Below the pieces are notes generated by a model, which worked only from the letters and a program-made list of their open reading frames with translations, made no database searches and was not told the origin of the DNA. This document shows positions 1 through 8,335 of a stretch of 38,903 nt of DNA, piece by piece (positions within the stretch are counted from its first letter, which is position 1; every line of letters begins with the position of its first letter). The DNA comes from an uncultured Paracoccaceae bacterium (GTDB lineage Bacteria > Pseudomonadota > Alphaproteobacteria > Rhodobacterales > Rhodobacteraceae). The position numbers and the translations under genes are program-made. The stretch is taken from assembly GCA_947311485.1 (NCBI GenBank), contig CAMZLM010000186.1:1-38903 (forward strand), given 5' to 3'.

Positions 1-1
1 A

Positions 2-1372
2 CTGTCAGAAGCCGGTGCCGATGTGTTCCGTCTGAACATGAGCCATGGCAGCCAAAGCGACATCCGCGAGAAACACCAGATCATCCGTGACGTTGAACGC
101 GACACCGGCCGCCCGATCGGAATTCTGGCCGATTTACAGGGGCCAAAACTGCGCTGCGGGGTCTTTGCTTCGGACGAAGAAACGTTGGTTGAAGGGGAAA
201 GCTTCCGCTTTGATCTGGACGAGACACCCGGCGATGCCGATCGTGTTTGCCTGCCGCATCCCGAAATTTTCGATGCCTTGGCACCGGGGGAAACCCTGCT
301 GGTGAACGACGGGAAAATACGCCTGCGTGTGACGGATTGCGGTGACGATTTTGCCGATTGTTTTATCGAAGTCGGCGGCGTGATTTCCAACCGCAAGGGC
401 GTCAATGTGCCGGACGTGTTGTTGCCGCTGGCGGCCTTGTCGGACAAAGACCGCTCCGATCTGGAATTTGTGTGTGAATTGGGTGTCGATTGGCTGGCGC
501 TGTCCTTTGTGCAACGCCCCGAAGATGTGCTCGAGGCCAAAGAACTGGTGCAGGGACGCGCAGCGATTATTTCCAAGATTGAAAAACCGGCGGCGGTGAA
601 ATCCTTTGCCGATATTCTAAAGGTCACCGATGGCGTGATGGTTGCGCGCGGAGATCTGGGTGTCGAGCTGCCGGTACAGGACGTACCGCCGATCCAGAAG
701 CGTCTGGTCCGCGCCTGCCGCAAGGCAGGCAAACCGGTGATCGTTGCAACCCAGATGATGGAAAGCATGATCGAAGCCCCGATCCCCACCCGCGCCGAAG
801 TTTCCGATGTCGCCACCGCCATTTACGAGGGTGCCGACGCGGTGATGTTATCCGCAGAATCCGCCGCAGGCCAGTATCCGGTCGAGGCCGTAACCACCAT
901 GAACAACGTGGCCGAAAGCGTCGAATCCGATCCGACCTATCGCGCCATCATCGAAGCGTCACGCACACCATCCCGTGCAACCGTTGCCGATGCGATCACA
1001 CTGGCCGCGCGTGATGTGGCGGAAACCACCGAAATCCGGGCGATTTGCTGTTTTACGCATTCCGGCCACACAGCCATGCTCGCCGCCCGCGAACGCCCGT
1101 CGGTCCCCATTATCGCGCTCACGCCTTTGGTGCCAACGGCCCGCCGGATGACCCTGATTTGGGGGTTGCATTGTGTCCTGACCAACGAAGTGTCGCGTTT
1201 TAAAATGGCTGTTGTCAGCGCTGCACGCGCCGCACGCAACGCCGGATTTTCCGAGGATAAAGACAAAATCGTCGTCACCGCCGGCATTCCGTTCAACACA
1301 CCCGGATCCACAAATATTTTGCGGGTGGCCCCTGTACAGGAAAAGTTGATTTTTGAAGGCGAGTCTGATTAA
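2..1372 (+). CDS. pyk: Pyruvate kinase, 5' end cut by window
   Basis: Catalyses phosphoenolpyruvate + ADP to pyruvate + ATP, the last step of glycolysis and of the Entner-Doudoroff route. The reading frame is open from base 2, giving LSEAGADVFRLNMSHG, the usual early pyruvate kinase segment, so the true start lies a short way upstream of the window. Visible family motifs are NRKGVNVP, SFVQRPED, IISKIEKP, the active-site signature DGVMVARGDLGVE, ATQMMESMI and PTRAEVSDVATAIYEGADAVMLS, followed by a normal C-terminal allosteric-type domain. It sits next to edd-eda, which produce pyruvate and glyceraldehyde-3-phosphate, so the neighbourhood is central sugar catabolism. No intrinsic terminator is visible after it, and the next small gene starts 46 bases on, so the two may be cotranscribed. 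Confidence 0.97.
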   Translation: MSEAGADVFRLNMSHGSQSDIREKHQIIRDVERDTGRPIGILADLQGPKLRCGVFASDEETLVEGESFRFDLDETPGDADRVCLPHPEIFDALAPGETLLVNDGKIRLRVTDCGDDFADCFIEVGGVISNRKGVNVPDVLLPLAALSDKDRSDLEFVCELGVDWLALSFVQRPEDVLEAKELVQGRAAIISKIEKPAAVKSFADILKVTDGVMVARGDLGVELPVQDVPPIQKRLVRACRKAGKPVIVATQMMESMIEAPIPTRAEVSDVATAIYEGADAVMLSAESAAGQYPVEAVTTMNNVAESVESDPTYRAIIEASRTPSRATVADAITLAARDVAETTEIRAICCFTHSGHTAMLAARERPSVPIIALTPLVPTARRMTLIWGLHCVLTNEVSRFKMAVVSAARAARNAGFSEDKDKIVVTAGIPFNTPGSTNILRVAPVQEKLIFEGESD

Positions 1373-1418
1373 GCTAATCACAAGCCAGAAACGTCGAACA
1401 GGTTATAAAGGAATTCAG

Positions 1419-1643
1419 ATGGGATATGACCTTCAACTAGTCGGCGGCGTTTTATTGTTGATTTTTGGTTTTGTCGGGGTCGCCAATTCATACGTTGACC
1501 AACGGTCCCCCTTATATTCCTTGATTGGAATGCTTGTTGGCGGTGCATTAATCCTCTGGGCTTGGCTGTTATCCGGCCAAACCCTGACCGCCAACCAAAT
1601 TCCGAACGCCATTTTTCGGGTGATCGGCTACTGGCTTTATTAA
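1419..1643 (+). CDS. Small two-helix membrane protein, unknown function
   Basis: A 74-residue protein starting at the ATG at 1419, chosen because AAAGGA lies 6 bases upstream. The reading frame continues open further upstream without a good start. It has two hydrophobic stretches, about residues 7-25 (LVGGVLLLIFGFVGVA) and 34-53 (YSLIGMLVGGALILWAWLL), which fit two transmembrane helices joined by a short polar loop, and a short tail. I do not recognise the family. It follows pyk by 46 bases on the same strand and its stop codon overlaps the stop of the convergent eda gene. No function is assigned. Confidence 0.7.
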   Translation: MGYDLQLVGGVLLLIFGFVGVANSYVDQRSPLYSLIGMLVGGALILWAWLLSGQTLTANQIPNAIFRVIGYWLY

Positions 1644-2278
1644 GCCAACCGAGACGCCTCGGCTGCCAACTTCGTGATGCCGCCCCAATCCTTGGCCATA
1701 ATCAAGGATTTCGGCGCGACCCAGCTGCCGCCTGCGCAAATTGTATTTGGCAACGCCAGATATGCCGGCGCATTCTGCAAGGTCACCCCGCCCGTCGGAC
1801 AAAACCGCACTTGCGGGATCGGGGCACCGATTGCCTTGATTGCTGCCGCCCCGCCTGCGGCCTCGGCCGGAAAAAATTTCTGAATGGTGTACCCCTGCTC
1901 CAGCAATCGCATGGCTTCGGTCGCGGTTGCCGCCCCGGGCAACAAGGGTAAATCATGCTCCATACAGGCCGCCAACAACTGCGCCGTGGCCCCCGGCGAA
2001 ACACCGAATTTGGCACCGGCCTGTTTTGCGGCTTTGACATCCTGCGGGGTCAACAGCGTTCCTGCCCCGACCACACCACCCGGAACCGAAGCCATGGCAC
2101 GAATAGCGTCAAGCGCGGCAGGCGTGCGCAGGGTGACCTCCAACGCGGGCAAACCACCCGCCACCAATGCCTGTGCCAAAGGGATGGCATCTGCGGCATC
2201 ATCCAATACCAAAACCGGTACAATCGGGGCCAAACGGCATATTTTTTCACAAGCGATGCTGGCGTTATTCGGGGTCAT
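1640..2278 (-). CDS. eda: KDPG aldolase (2-dehydro-3-deoxy-phosphogluconate aldolase)
   Basis: Cleaves 2-keto-3-deoxy-6-phosphogluconate into pyruvate and glyceraldehyde-3-phosphate, the last specific step of the Entner-Doudoroff pathway. The 212-residue length is normal for this TIM-barrel class I aldolase. ALEVTLRT (about 45-52) carries the catalytic Glu47 and phosphate-site Arg51, GAGT follows at 71-74, and QKFFPAEA (133-140) carries Schiff-base Lys134. It lies 9 bases after edd on the same strand, so edd-eda is one operon driven from the promoter upstream of edd. Its stop codon overlaps that of the convergent small membrane protein gene. Confidence 0.97.
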   Translation of the reverse strand: MTPNNASIACEKICRLAPIVPVLVLDDAADAIPLAQALVAGGLPALEVTLRTPAALDAIRAMASVPGGVVGAGTLLTPQDVKAAKQAGAKFGVSPGATAQLLAACMEHDLPLLPGAATATEAMRLLEQGYTIQKFFPAEAAGGAAAIKAIGAPIPQVRFCPTGGVTLQNAPAYLALPNTICAGGSWVAPKSLIMAKDWGGITKLAAEASRLA

Positions 2279-2287
2279 GGTATTCTC

Positions 2288-4093
2288 CTACAAAATCACA
2301 GCCGCGCCACGGGTGGCGGGGCCGACATTCTTGCGAAACACGTCGAACAGTTCACGGCCAATCCCGTGACCGTTTTCCGACAGGTCCGGAACCACGGGCG
2401 TACGGGTATCAAACCCCTTGGCCGTTACGTTCAACACGCCCTTTTCGGCGTCAAGCTCGATCATATCCCCGTCCTGCAAACGGGCCAGCGGGCCACCATC
2501 GGCAGCCTCGGGCGATATGTGAATGGCGGCCGGCACTTTGCCGGACGCACCGGACATGCGGCCATCGGTTAACAACGCCACCTTCAATCCGCGATCCTGC
2601 AACACGGATAGAATGGGGGTCAGGTTGTGCAGTTCCGGCATGCCGTTTGCCTTGGGTCCCTGAAACCGCACAACGATTACTGTGTCGGTGGTAAACCTGT
2701 TTTTGTTAAAGGCCTCGCGCACAGCTTCTTGGGAATGGAACACCCGCGCAGGCGCGCAAATATGTCGACGATCCGCAGCAACCGCAGATATTTTCATCAC
2801 GCCATCGCCCAAATTCCCCGACAACGCCGCCAACCCACCCATTTTTTGAAACGGGTTACTGACCGGGCGCAAAATTTTATCGTTCAGGGGCATTTTCGCC
2901 CCTTCCTCCCAAACCAGACACCCGTCACGCAATTTTGGTTCTTGGGTATAATCCACCAACCCACGGCCATAAACCGTCGTGGTGTCGCCATGCAGCAAAC
3001 CCGCATCAAGCAATTGGCCGATCAAATACCCCAACCCGCCAGCTGCATGAAAATGGTTCACATCCGCCAACCCGTTTGGATACACTTTGGTCAGCAAAGG
3101 GGTCACGGTAGACACTTCTGCCATGTCATCCGGTTCAATCAGAATACCCGCCGCCCGCGCCATGGCCGGTAAATGCAACACCAGATTGGTCGATCCCCCT
3201 GTGGCCATCAACCCAACCATTGCATTCACAAAACAACGTTCATCCAGAACCTGCGCCACCGGCCTGTAATCCTGCCCCAAAGCCGAAATTTCCAAGGCCC
3301 GTTGCGCACCCCGTTCGGTTAACGCCGCCCGTAACGGCGTATCCGGATTGACAAAGGATGCCCCCGGCAAATGCAGCCCCATGAATTCCATCAACATCTG
3401 ATTCGAATTCGCCGTACCGTAAAACGTACACGTTCCCGGCCCGTGATAGCTGGCCATTTCCGCCTGCATCAGGGCTTCCCGATCACATTCACCCTTGGCA
3501 AATTGCTGGCGTATACGGGATTTTTCATCATTAGGCAGGCCTGACACCATCGGACCAGCCGGCAAAAACACTGCTGGCAAATATCCATAGGTCGCCGCCG
3601 CCATCACCAAACCCGGCACGATTTTATCGCACACGCCCAGATAAACCGCCGCATCAAATGTATTATGCGACAACCCGATGCCGGCAGACAAGGCGATCAC
3701 GTCCCGCGAAAATAGCGATAGTTCCATACCCACCTGCCCCTGCGTAACCCCGTCACACATGGCCGGCACCCCACCTGCCATTTGCGCCGTAGCCCCAACA
3801 GCCCGCGCCGCCCTGCGGATCATTTCCGGATAATGTTCAAACGGCTGATGCGCAGAAAGCATATCGTTATAGGCGCTGATCATGCCCAAATTGGGGGTTT
3901 TCCCCGCCGCCAACAGCCCCTTGTCATCTGTCATCGCCGCATAGGCGTGCGCCTGATTCCCACAGGTCAAATGCGCGCGGCGCGGGCCTTCTTCGCGGGC
4001 TTGTTCCATTCGGAAGAGATACGTTTTGCGCAAGGATTGGCTGCGTTTGCGAATACGGTCTGTTACACGCAAAATTGTTGCATTCATCGTCAT
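2288..4093 (-). CDS. edd: 6-phosphogluconate dehydratase
   Basis: Dehydrates 6-phosphogluconate to KDPG, the committing step of the Entner-Doudoroff pathway. It is an IlvD/Edd-family iron-sulfur dehydratase of 601 residues, the length expected for Edd rather than the shorter IlvD. Conserved cysteine motifs are [10 protein letters not shown] (Cys113), GVCDKIVPG (Cys155) and [13 protein letters not shown] (Cys222), which supply the cluster and active site. The start at 4093 is preferred over an in-frame ATG two codons later because AGGAG lies about 7 bases upstream of it. It is the first gene of the edd-eda operon. A promoter whose -35 box overlaps a perfect 12-base palindrome lies just upstream, suggesting repression relieved by gluconate or a phosphorylated sugar acid. 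Confidence 0.97.
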   Translation of the reverse strand: MTMNATILRVTDRIRKRSQSLRKTYLFRMEQAREEGPRRAHLTCGNQAHAYAAMTDDKGLLAAGKTPNLGMISAYNDMLSAHQPFEHYPEMIRRAARAVGATAQMAGGVPAMCDGVTQGQVGMELSLFSRDVIALSAGIGLSHNTFDAAVYLGVCDKIVPGLVMAAATYGYLPAVFLPAGPMVSGLPNDEKSRIRQQFAKGECDREALMQAEMASYHGPGTCTFYGTANSNQMLMEFMGLHLPGASFVNPDTPLRAALTERGAQRALEISALGQDYRPVAQVLDERCFVNAMVGLMATGGSTNLVLHLPAMARAAGILIEPDDMAEVSTVTPLLTKVYPNGLADVNHFHAAGGLGYLIGQLLDAGLLHGDTTTVYGRGLVDYTQEPKLRDGCLVWEEGAKMPLNDKILRPVSNPFQKMGGLAALSGNLGDGVMKISAVAADRRHICAPARVFHSQEAVREAFNKNRFTTDTVIVVRFQGPKANGMPELHNLTPILSVLQDRGLKVALLTDGRMSGASGKVPAAIHISPEAADGGPLARLQDGDMIELDAEKGVLNVTAKGFDTRTPVVPDLSENGHGIGRELFDVFRKNVGPATRGAAVIL

Positions 4094-4122
4094 GGGTGGG
4101 CTCCTGCCAGATGATTCGGTTT

Positions 4123-4151
4123 TTTATAGCCACTTACGTTATCGATAACAA
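4123..4151 (-). promoter_or_regulatory. Predicted sigma-70-type promoter of edd-eda
   Basis: On the minus strand TTGTTA (4151-4146) and TATAAA (4128-4123) are separated by exactly 17 bases. The -10 box ends about 30 bases upstream of the edd ATG, leaving room for a short leader with the AGGAG ribosome site. The -35 hexamer lies partly inside the palindrome at 4138-4149, so a bound repressor would block polymerase. Confidence 0.65.
4138..4149. promoter_or_regulatory. GntR/LacI-type operator candidate upstream of edd
   Basis: GTTATCGATAAC is a perfect 12-base palindrome centred on CG, as is usual for LacI-family operators. It is close to the operator of the gluconate repressor GntR of enterobacteria, which has TGTTA and TAACA arms around a four-base centre. 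It overlaps the predicted edd -35 box. No LacI-family regulator gene is present in this window, so the cognate protein would be encoded elsewhere. Confidence 0.6.
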
Positions 4152-4174
4152 ACCATATTTACTTGGCTTTACGG

Positions 4175-5581
4175 TTACTCCGCCAGAATGGATTTCAACA
4201 TGGCGTAAATTTCAGGTGCAGTCGATTGCGCCACGTTAAACCGCAAATACTGCCCTGCTGTTCCGGCTAGGCTGAATACATTCCCCGGCGCTAACACTAT
4301 TCCTTGCACATGGGCTTTTTGGGCAACCTCCTCTGCTAGTCGGCCATCGGGCAATGCCCCCCACAAATAAATCCCCGCCTGCGGCTTAATCCACGGCGAG
4401 ATCCCGATCTGGCGCAAACAATGTTCCGTTTCATCCATCACGCTGGACAACCGACGCCGCAAGTCCACAAGGTGTTTGCGATATGACCCATCCGTCAGCA
4501 CACGCCACGTTAGCTCCGCCGCAAAGGGATCCCCCCCGAACGAAGTCGCAATTTTCATATCCACCAACCCATCAATCCAGTCAGCCCGCGCCGCAATAAA
4601 CCCGCACCGCACCGACGCCGACAGCGTTTTGGAAAAACTGCCAATGTGAATTACCCGATTCAGCCCATCCAACGCGGCCAGACGGGGGGCCGGTATGATT
4701 TCAAAATCTGCAAAAATGTCATCTTCAATAATGATCAGATCCGATTGCTCCGCCAGTTTCAGCACTTGATGCGCCACCACCGGCGACAAAACAGCCCCCG
4801 TGGGGTTATGAATTGCAGAATTGGTAATATAAAGCCGTGGATGATGCACGCGCAGGGCCTCTGCAAATAGGCTTACGTCCGGACCTTGCGCCGTATACGG
4901 TACGCTCACAACCTCGACCTGATGCGCCTTGAGCAGCGCATGAAAGTTGAAATAACACGGGTCATCCACCAAAACCGTATCCCCGGGTTCCAGCAAAAAC
5001 CGACACAACAGATCCAGAGACTGGGTGCCGGAACCGGTTAACAAAACCTGTTCCGGTGTGGCCATGATCTGTAAATCCAGCATGCGCCGCATAATATATT
5101 CCCGCAAAGGTCGAAATCCGTGAGGCGTGCCATAATCCGTTAACACCGCATTTTGGGAACGCGCTACAGAACGCAATGCCCGCCGCAGGCTATCCTGGGG
5201 CATCCAGGACGCCGGTAGCCACCCGCAACCCGGCTTTAACATGGTCTTGTCCGCCTCCAGAGACTGGCGAGAAACCCACAGTGGGTCTATTTCCCTGCGA
5301 ACCTGCGGATGAACCGCCGCCAATTGCAACGGTGGTTGATGGGTTGATACGTAAAAGCCAGATCCTTTGCGGGCTTGAATAACGCCTTCTGCCGCCAAAC
5401 GGTCATAGGCATCCACCACCGTGGATTTCGACACCTCCATACGCGCCGCCATCTGCCGAATAGACGGAAGCCGCGCCCCCGTCCCCAAACGGTGACTGGC
5501 AATTCGATCACGGATTTCCTGCATGACCTGCGTCACAAGTGTGCCGGAGTTCTGCGACGGATTTGCGCTTTGTAATGCCAT
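4175..5581 (-). CDS. MocR/PdxR-type regulator (GntR winged helix fused to class I aminotransferase domain)
   Basis: Residues about 15-85 form a GntR-type winged helix (VMQEIRDRIASHRLGTGARLPSIR, then RMEVSKSTVVDAYDRLAAEG), followed by a fold-type I aminotransferase-like domain. That domain has VLLTGSGTQSLDLLCRFLL, a DDPCYFNF segment, NPTGAVLS, and HIGSFSKTLSASVRCGF, where the Lys is the usual PLP Schiff-base residue. The frame is open up to 5791, but I place the start at the ATG at 5581 (468 residues). The extra 70 residues would overlap the divergent transporter gene and are unlike the family. No Shine-Dalgarno sequence precedes this ATG, and a TGTAC palindrome lies two bases upstream, so a leaderless or self-repressed transcript is possible. 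MocR proteins commonly control a divergent neighbour, here the EamA transporter. The effector is unknown. Confidence 0.9.
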   Translation of the reverse strand: MALQSANPSQNSGTLVTQVMQEIRDRIASHRLGTGARLPSIRQMAARMEVSKSTVVDAYDRLAAEGVIQARKGSGFYVSTHQPPLQLAAVHPQVRREIDPLWVSRQSLEADKTMLKPGCGWLPASWMPQDSLRRALRSVARSQNAVLTDYGTPHGFRPLREYIMRRMLDLQIMATPEQVLLTGSGTQSLDLLCRFLLEPGDTVLVDDPCYFNFHALLKAHQVEVVSVPYTAQGPDVSLFAEALRVHHPRLYITNSAIHNPTGAVLSPVVAHQVLKLAEQSDLIIIEDDIFADFEIIPAPRLAALDGLNRVIHIGSFSKTLSASVRCGFIAARADWIDGLVDMKIATSFGGDPFAAELTWRVLTDGSYRKHLVDLRRRLSSVMDETEHCLRQIGISPWIKPQAGIYLWGALPDGRLAEEVAQKAHVQGIVLAPGNVFSLAGTAGQYLRFNVAQSTAPEIYAMLKSILAE

Positions 5582-5582
5582 T

Positions 5583-5594
5583 TGTACCAGTACA
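5583..5594. promoter_or_regulatory. Palindrome in the MocR/EamA intergenic region, candidate operator
   Basis: TGTACCAGTACA has perfect 5-base arms around a 2-base centre and sits 2 bases upstream of the MocR start codon, in the short divergent spacer. MocR regulators typically bind their shared promoter region. A related half-site, TTGTGCTGG, follows about 10 bases on, but the match is loose. Binding is inferred from position only. Confidence 0.4.
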
Positions 5595-5672
5595 GTTTGG
5601 TCGAATTGTGCTGGAGTGTCTCTGGAAGCCCAGCTTTTTACAAGCCATATCTTCACAAAAAAGGCACATAAT

Positions 5673-6539
5673 ATGACAACGACAACACGTGGCTGGATCA
5701 ACGGTATGATCGGAGTCCTGATTTTTAGCGCATCGTTACCGGCCACACGGATGGCCGTTGCCGATTTTGACCCCCTGTTCCTGACATCCATACGCGCAAC
5801 AATCGCCGCGATTTTAGGAATGATAATGCTGGGCGGTTTTCACATTCCGCGCCCGGACCGCACAGAGTTGTTTTCCCTCGCCTTGGTCAGCATCGGCGTT
5901 GTCATCGGATTTCCCTTTCTAACCGCACTGGCCCTGCAGCACATTACGGCTGCTTATTCTATTGTCTTTATCGGACTGCTTCCGCTCAGCACCGCGTTCT
6001 TCGCCGTTTTGCGCGCCAGCGAAACCCCGCCCCCTGCTTTTTGGATATTTTCCTTGCTTGGCAGCTTTCTGGTGGCCGGATTTGCCTTGTCCGGCGGTGT
6101 CGAAACCTCTTTCCGGGGAAATCTGTATATGACCGCCGCCATTGTTGTGTGTGGGCTGGGGTATGCCGAAGGCGCAAAGCTTTCGCGAACACTGGGCGGA
6201 TGGCAAGTTATTTCCTGGGCGCTGGTTCTGGCGTTTCCTTTGATGGCCTGCCTAACCTACATCACAATGCCTGGCACCTTTGAAGGTATCCAACGGTCCG
6301 CTTGGGTCGGCCTTGGCTATGTATCCGTATTCAGCATGCTCATCGGGTTTGTCTTCTGGTATCGCGGTCTGGCGCAAGGAGGCATTGCTGCGGTTGGCCA
6401 ACTACAGCTTCTACAACCCTTTTTCGGCTTATTACTTACCGCAACCGTGTTGGGAGAAACCGTTAGCACCGCAATGATAGCCATTACAATCGCCGTTGTA
6501 TTATGCGTTGTCGCAGCCAAACATTTCGCCCGCCCATAA
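5673..6539 (+). CDS. EamA/DMT-family transporter (RhaT/YdcZ-like exporter or permease)
   Basis: A 288-residue protein of the drug/metabolite transporter superfamily, with about ten hydrophobic helices and two repeated EamA halves. The first half runs from GMIGVLIFSASLPATRMAV to about residue 135. The second starts near NLYMTAAIVVCGLGYAEGAKL and ends in a helix at the C terminus after LLQPFFGLLLTATVLGE, a segment typical of EamA proteins. The ATG at 5673 is preferred because AAGG lies about 8 bases upstream; the frame is open further upstream, but that part runs into the MocR gene on the other strand. It is divergent from the MocR-type regulator, which probably controls it. Substrate is unknown; amino acids or amines are common for MocR-paired EamA proteins. 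Confidence 0.9.
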   Translation: MTTTTRGWINGMIGVLIFSASLPATRMAVADFDPLFLTSIRATIAAILGMIMLGGFHIPRPDRTELFSLALVSIGVVIGFPFLTALALQHITAAYSIVFIGLLPLSTAFFAVLRASETPPPAFWIFSLLGSFLVAGFALSGGVETSFRGNLYMTAAIVVCGLGYAEGAKLSRTLGGWQVISWALVLAFPLMACLTYITMPGTFEGIQRSAWVGLGYVSVFSMLIGFVFWYRGLAQGGIAAVGQLQLLQPFFGLLLTATVLGETVSTAMIAITIAVVLCVVAAKHFARP

Positions 6540-6540
6540 G

Positions 6541-6617
6541 TGGTGACCCCGAGTGGATTCGAACCACTAACCTGCCCCTTAGGAGGGGGCTGCTCTATCC
6601 AGTTGAGCCACGGGGCC
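6541..6617 (-). tRNA. tRNA-Arg (anticodon CCT)
   Basis: Read on the minus strand it folds as a standard 77-base cloverleaf. The acceptor stem is GGCCCCG against CGGGGTC (one G-U pair), with discriminator A and an encoded CCA at 6541-6543. The anticodon stem GCCCC/GGGGC encloses loop CTCCTAA with CCT at positions 34-36. The T arm contains GGTTCGAATCC. It decodes AGG, a rare arginine codon in such genomes. The CCA end lies 1 base after the stop codon of the convergent EamA gene. Confidence 0.97.
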
Positions 6618-6776
6618 ACAGCAGACAAAAGCCATATTCTGCCGTGAGGTGCAAGTGTTCTATTTCCGACAGCTGTTTTTATACTGAATCGTGAATTTTC
6701 ATGGGTAATGCTTCTTTTCATTTCCGCTTCTGGGCGTTTTCGGCTATCGTTCAGATAAACAACGCGCCAAAATGAC

Positions 6777-7460
6777 ATGCAACGTAATGAACTCACCTTT
6801 CCGCCCAGCTCTTTGCTGGGGCGGATCAATCAGGCGAGCTGGGAACAGCTCTCCGATAAATGGACGGTAAACACTTACCGGCCCGGCCATTTTCTGATCT
6901 CTGCCGATGATGACGGGCTTGATGTTTTTTTCATTATTAACGGCACCGTCAAGGCCAGCATTTATACGGATGGTGGACGCGAGGTTTCCTTTCTTTCTTT
7001 GACGAATGGTGATTGTCTCGGCGAATTTTCCGCCATCGACGAAGCCCCCCGTTCCTGCGATGCCATTACCGAAACCGATTGCATCGTTGCACGCATTTCG
7101 GCCCAGAGCTTTCGGGATCTGCTCAAGGTCAACCCGGACATGAGCTTTGTTCTTCTTAGCTTGTTGGTTGGCCATTTGCGCCGGCTGGATAAACGCGTTG
7201 TGGATTTCAATTCCAAATCCGCAGACGTGCGTTTGCGGGAAAAACTGCTGGAGCTGGCCGAAACCTACAACAAGAATGACGAAGCCCTGATCGAAAAACC
7301 GCCAACCCAGATACAGTTGGCAGCGTTTGTATTTTCCAGCCGGGAATCGGTGGCACGTGAAATGGGCCGAATGCGCAAGGCCGGGGTTTTGGGGCGTAAA
7401 CGACGCGCTTTACATTTTCCTTCGGTAACCCGTCTGCGCAAATATATCGGCGAGCAATGA
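6777..7460 (+). CDS. Crp/Fnr-family transcription regulator with cyclic-nucleotide-binding domain
   Basis: A 227-residue, two-domain regulator. Residues about 12-130 form a cNMP-binding beta-roll (VFFIINGTVKASIYTDGGREVSF). Its phosphate-binding cassette, GEFSAIDEAPRS, carries Glu83, Arg92 and Ser93, which are the residues that contact cAMP in CRP. That favours a true cyclic nucleotide sensor over an Fnr-type sensor, and the N terminus has no Fnr cysteine set. A long dimer helix follows, then a helix-turn-helix (177-203, PTQIQLAAFVFSSRESVAREMGRM). The start is the ATG at 6777, and no strong ribosome site is visible. The 159-base region between the tRNA and this gene holds its promoter, but I could not identify clear boxes. 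Target genes are unknown. Confidence 0.92.
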   Translation: MQRNELTFPPSSLLGRINQASWEQLSDKWTVNTYRPGHFLISADDDGLDVFFIINGTVKASIYTDGGREVSFLSLTNGDCLGEFSAIDEAPRSCDAITETDCIVARISAQSFRDLLKVNPDMSFVLLSLLVGHLRRLDKRVVDFNSKSADVRLREKLLELAETYNKNDEALIEKPPTQIQLAAFVFSSRESVAREMGRMRKAGVLGRKRRALHFPSVTRLRKYIGEQ

Positions 7461-7513
7461 AGTGGCTTGCGCCTTACCCACCTCAAAGCTATCGAGCCTG
7501 AACTCGCCGCGTT

Positions 7514-8275
7514 TTAGGATTTACGCGTAAAAACCAAAGCATTTTCCTGCGACAGTTCCGGTTGGAAACCATACCCGTCTGTGTCAAAATCTTTTAGCTT
7601 ATCAATTGTTTCCACACGGTTTTGAATGATATATCGCGCCATGGATCCACGCGCCTTTTTGGCATAAAACCCGATCATTTTCAGGCCACCCTCACGCTCT
7701 TCCTTAAAAGCAACGTCAATGATGGGTGACTGCATGGTTTTGGCACTTACGGCCTTGAAATACTCATTCGAGGCCAGATTAACCACCGGTGCGCCACCCG
7801 ATGCCGCATCCAGAGCCTTGCCAATCCGGTCCCCCCAATAGGCATAAAGGTTTGAACCTGCATCATTTGCCAGACGGCTCCCCATTTCCAACCGATAGGG
7901 TTGAATCCGGTCCAAGGGTCGCAATGCCCCGTAAAGCCCTGACAAGACACGCAAATGATCCTGCGCATAGGCAAGGTCGTCTGTATCGAACGCGCTTGCG
8001 GACAAGCCGGTATAAGTGTCTCCGGCAAAGGCAAACATGGCCTGCTTGGAATTTCGCGCATCGGATTTTTCGGCAAAGGCCTGAAACCGCTCCCGATTCA
8101 GGATTGCAAGGTCTTCACTGATTTTCATCAGCTTACGCAGATCAGACACGCTTAACTGTTTCGCAATCCTTGCAAGTCGGTTTGCATCCTTTTGAAATTC
8201 AGGAAAACTTTCGCCCACAGCATCGGGCAAAGGGTCGAAATTCAGTTTTTTGGCTGGTGAAATAACAGCAAGCAT
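7514..8275 (-). CDS. yaaA: YaaA-family peroxide stress protein (UPF0246)
   Basis: A 253-residue member of the YaaA/DUF328 family, which in E. coli lowers intracellular free iron and limits oxidative DNA damage under hydrogen peroxide. The start MLAVISPAKKLNF matches the family's MLxxISPAKxL opening. Internal family segments include YTGLSASAFDTDDLAYAQDHL, LSGLYGALRPLDRIQPYRLEMG and NLASNEYFKAV. Two in-frame starts lie upstream (ATG at 8281, GTG at 8287). I prefer 8275 because GGGGA precedes it by about 6 bases and it fits the family start. It lies 60 bases after recQ on the same strand and may be cotranscribed with it, which would pair iron/peroxide control with DNA repair. Confidence 0.93.
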   Translation of the reverse strand: MLAVISPAKKLNFDPLPDAVGESFPEFQKDANRLARIAKQLSVSDLRKLMKISEDLAILNRERFQAFAEKSDARNSKQAMFAFAGDTYTGLSASAFDTDDLAYAQDHLRVLSGLYGALRPLDRIQPYRLEMGSRLANDAGSNLYAYWGDRIGKALDAASGGAPVVNLASNEYFKAVSAKTMQSPIIDVAFKEEREGGLKMIGFYAKKARGSMARYIIQNRVETIDKLKDFDTDGYGFQPELSQENALVFTRKS

Positions 8276-8335
8276 ATCCATCCCCACAGGTTGATCCGGT
8301 CAAGACATAGCACGCAGCCCCGAATTGCCAAGGCT

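Noticed and set aside
5582-5791. 70-residue N-terminal extension of the MocR-type regulator
   Set aside because: It overlaps the divergent EamA gene and does not resemble a GntR start.
6541-6617. Integration site at the tRNA-Arg 3' end
   Set aside because: tRNA genes are common attachment sites, but no integrase, repeat of the 3' end or phage gene is seen nearby.
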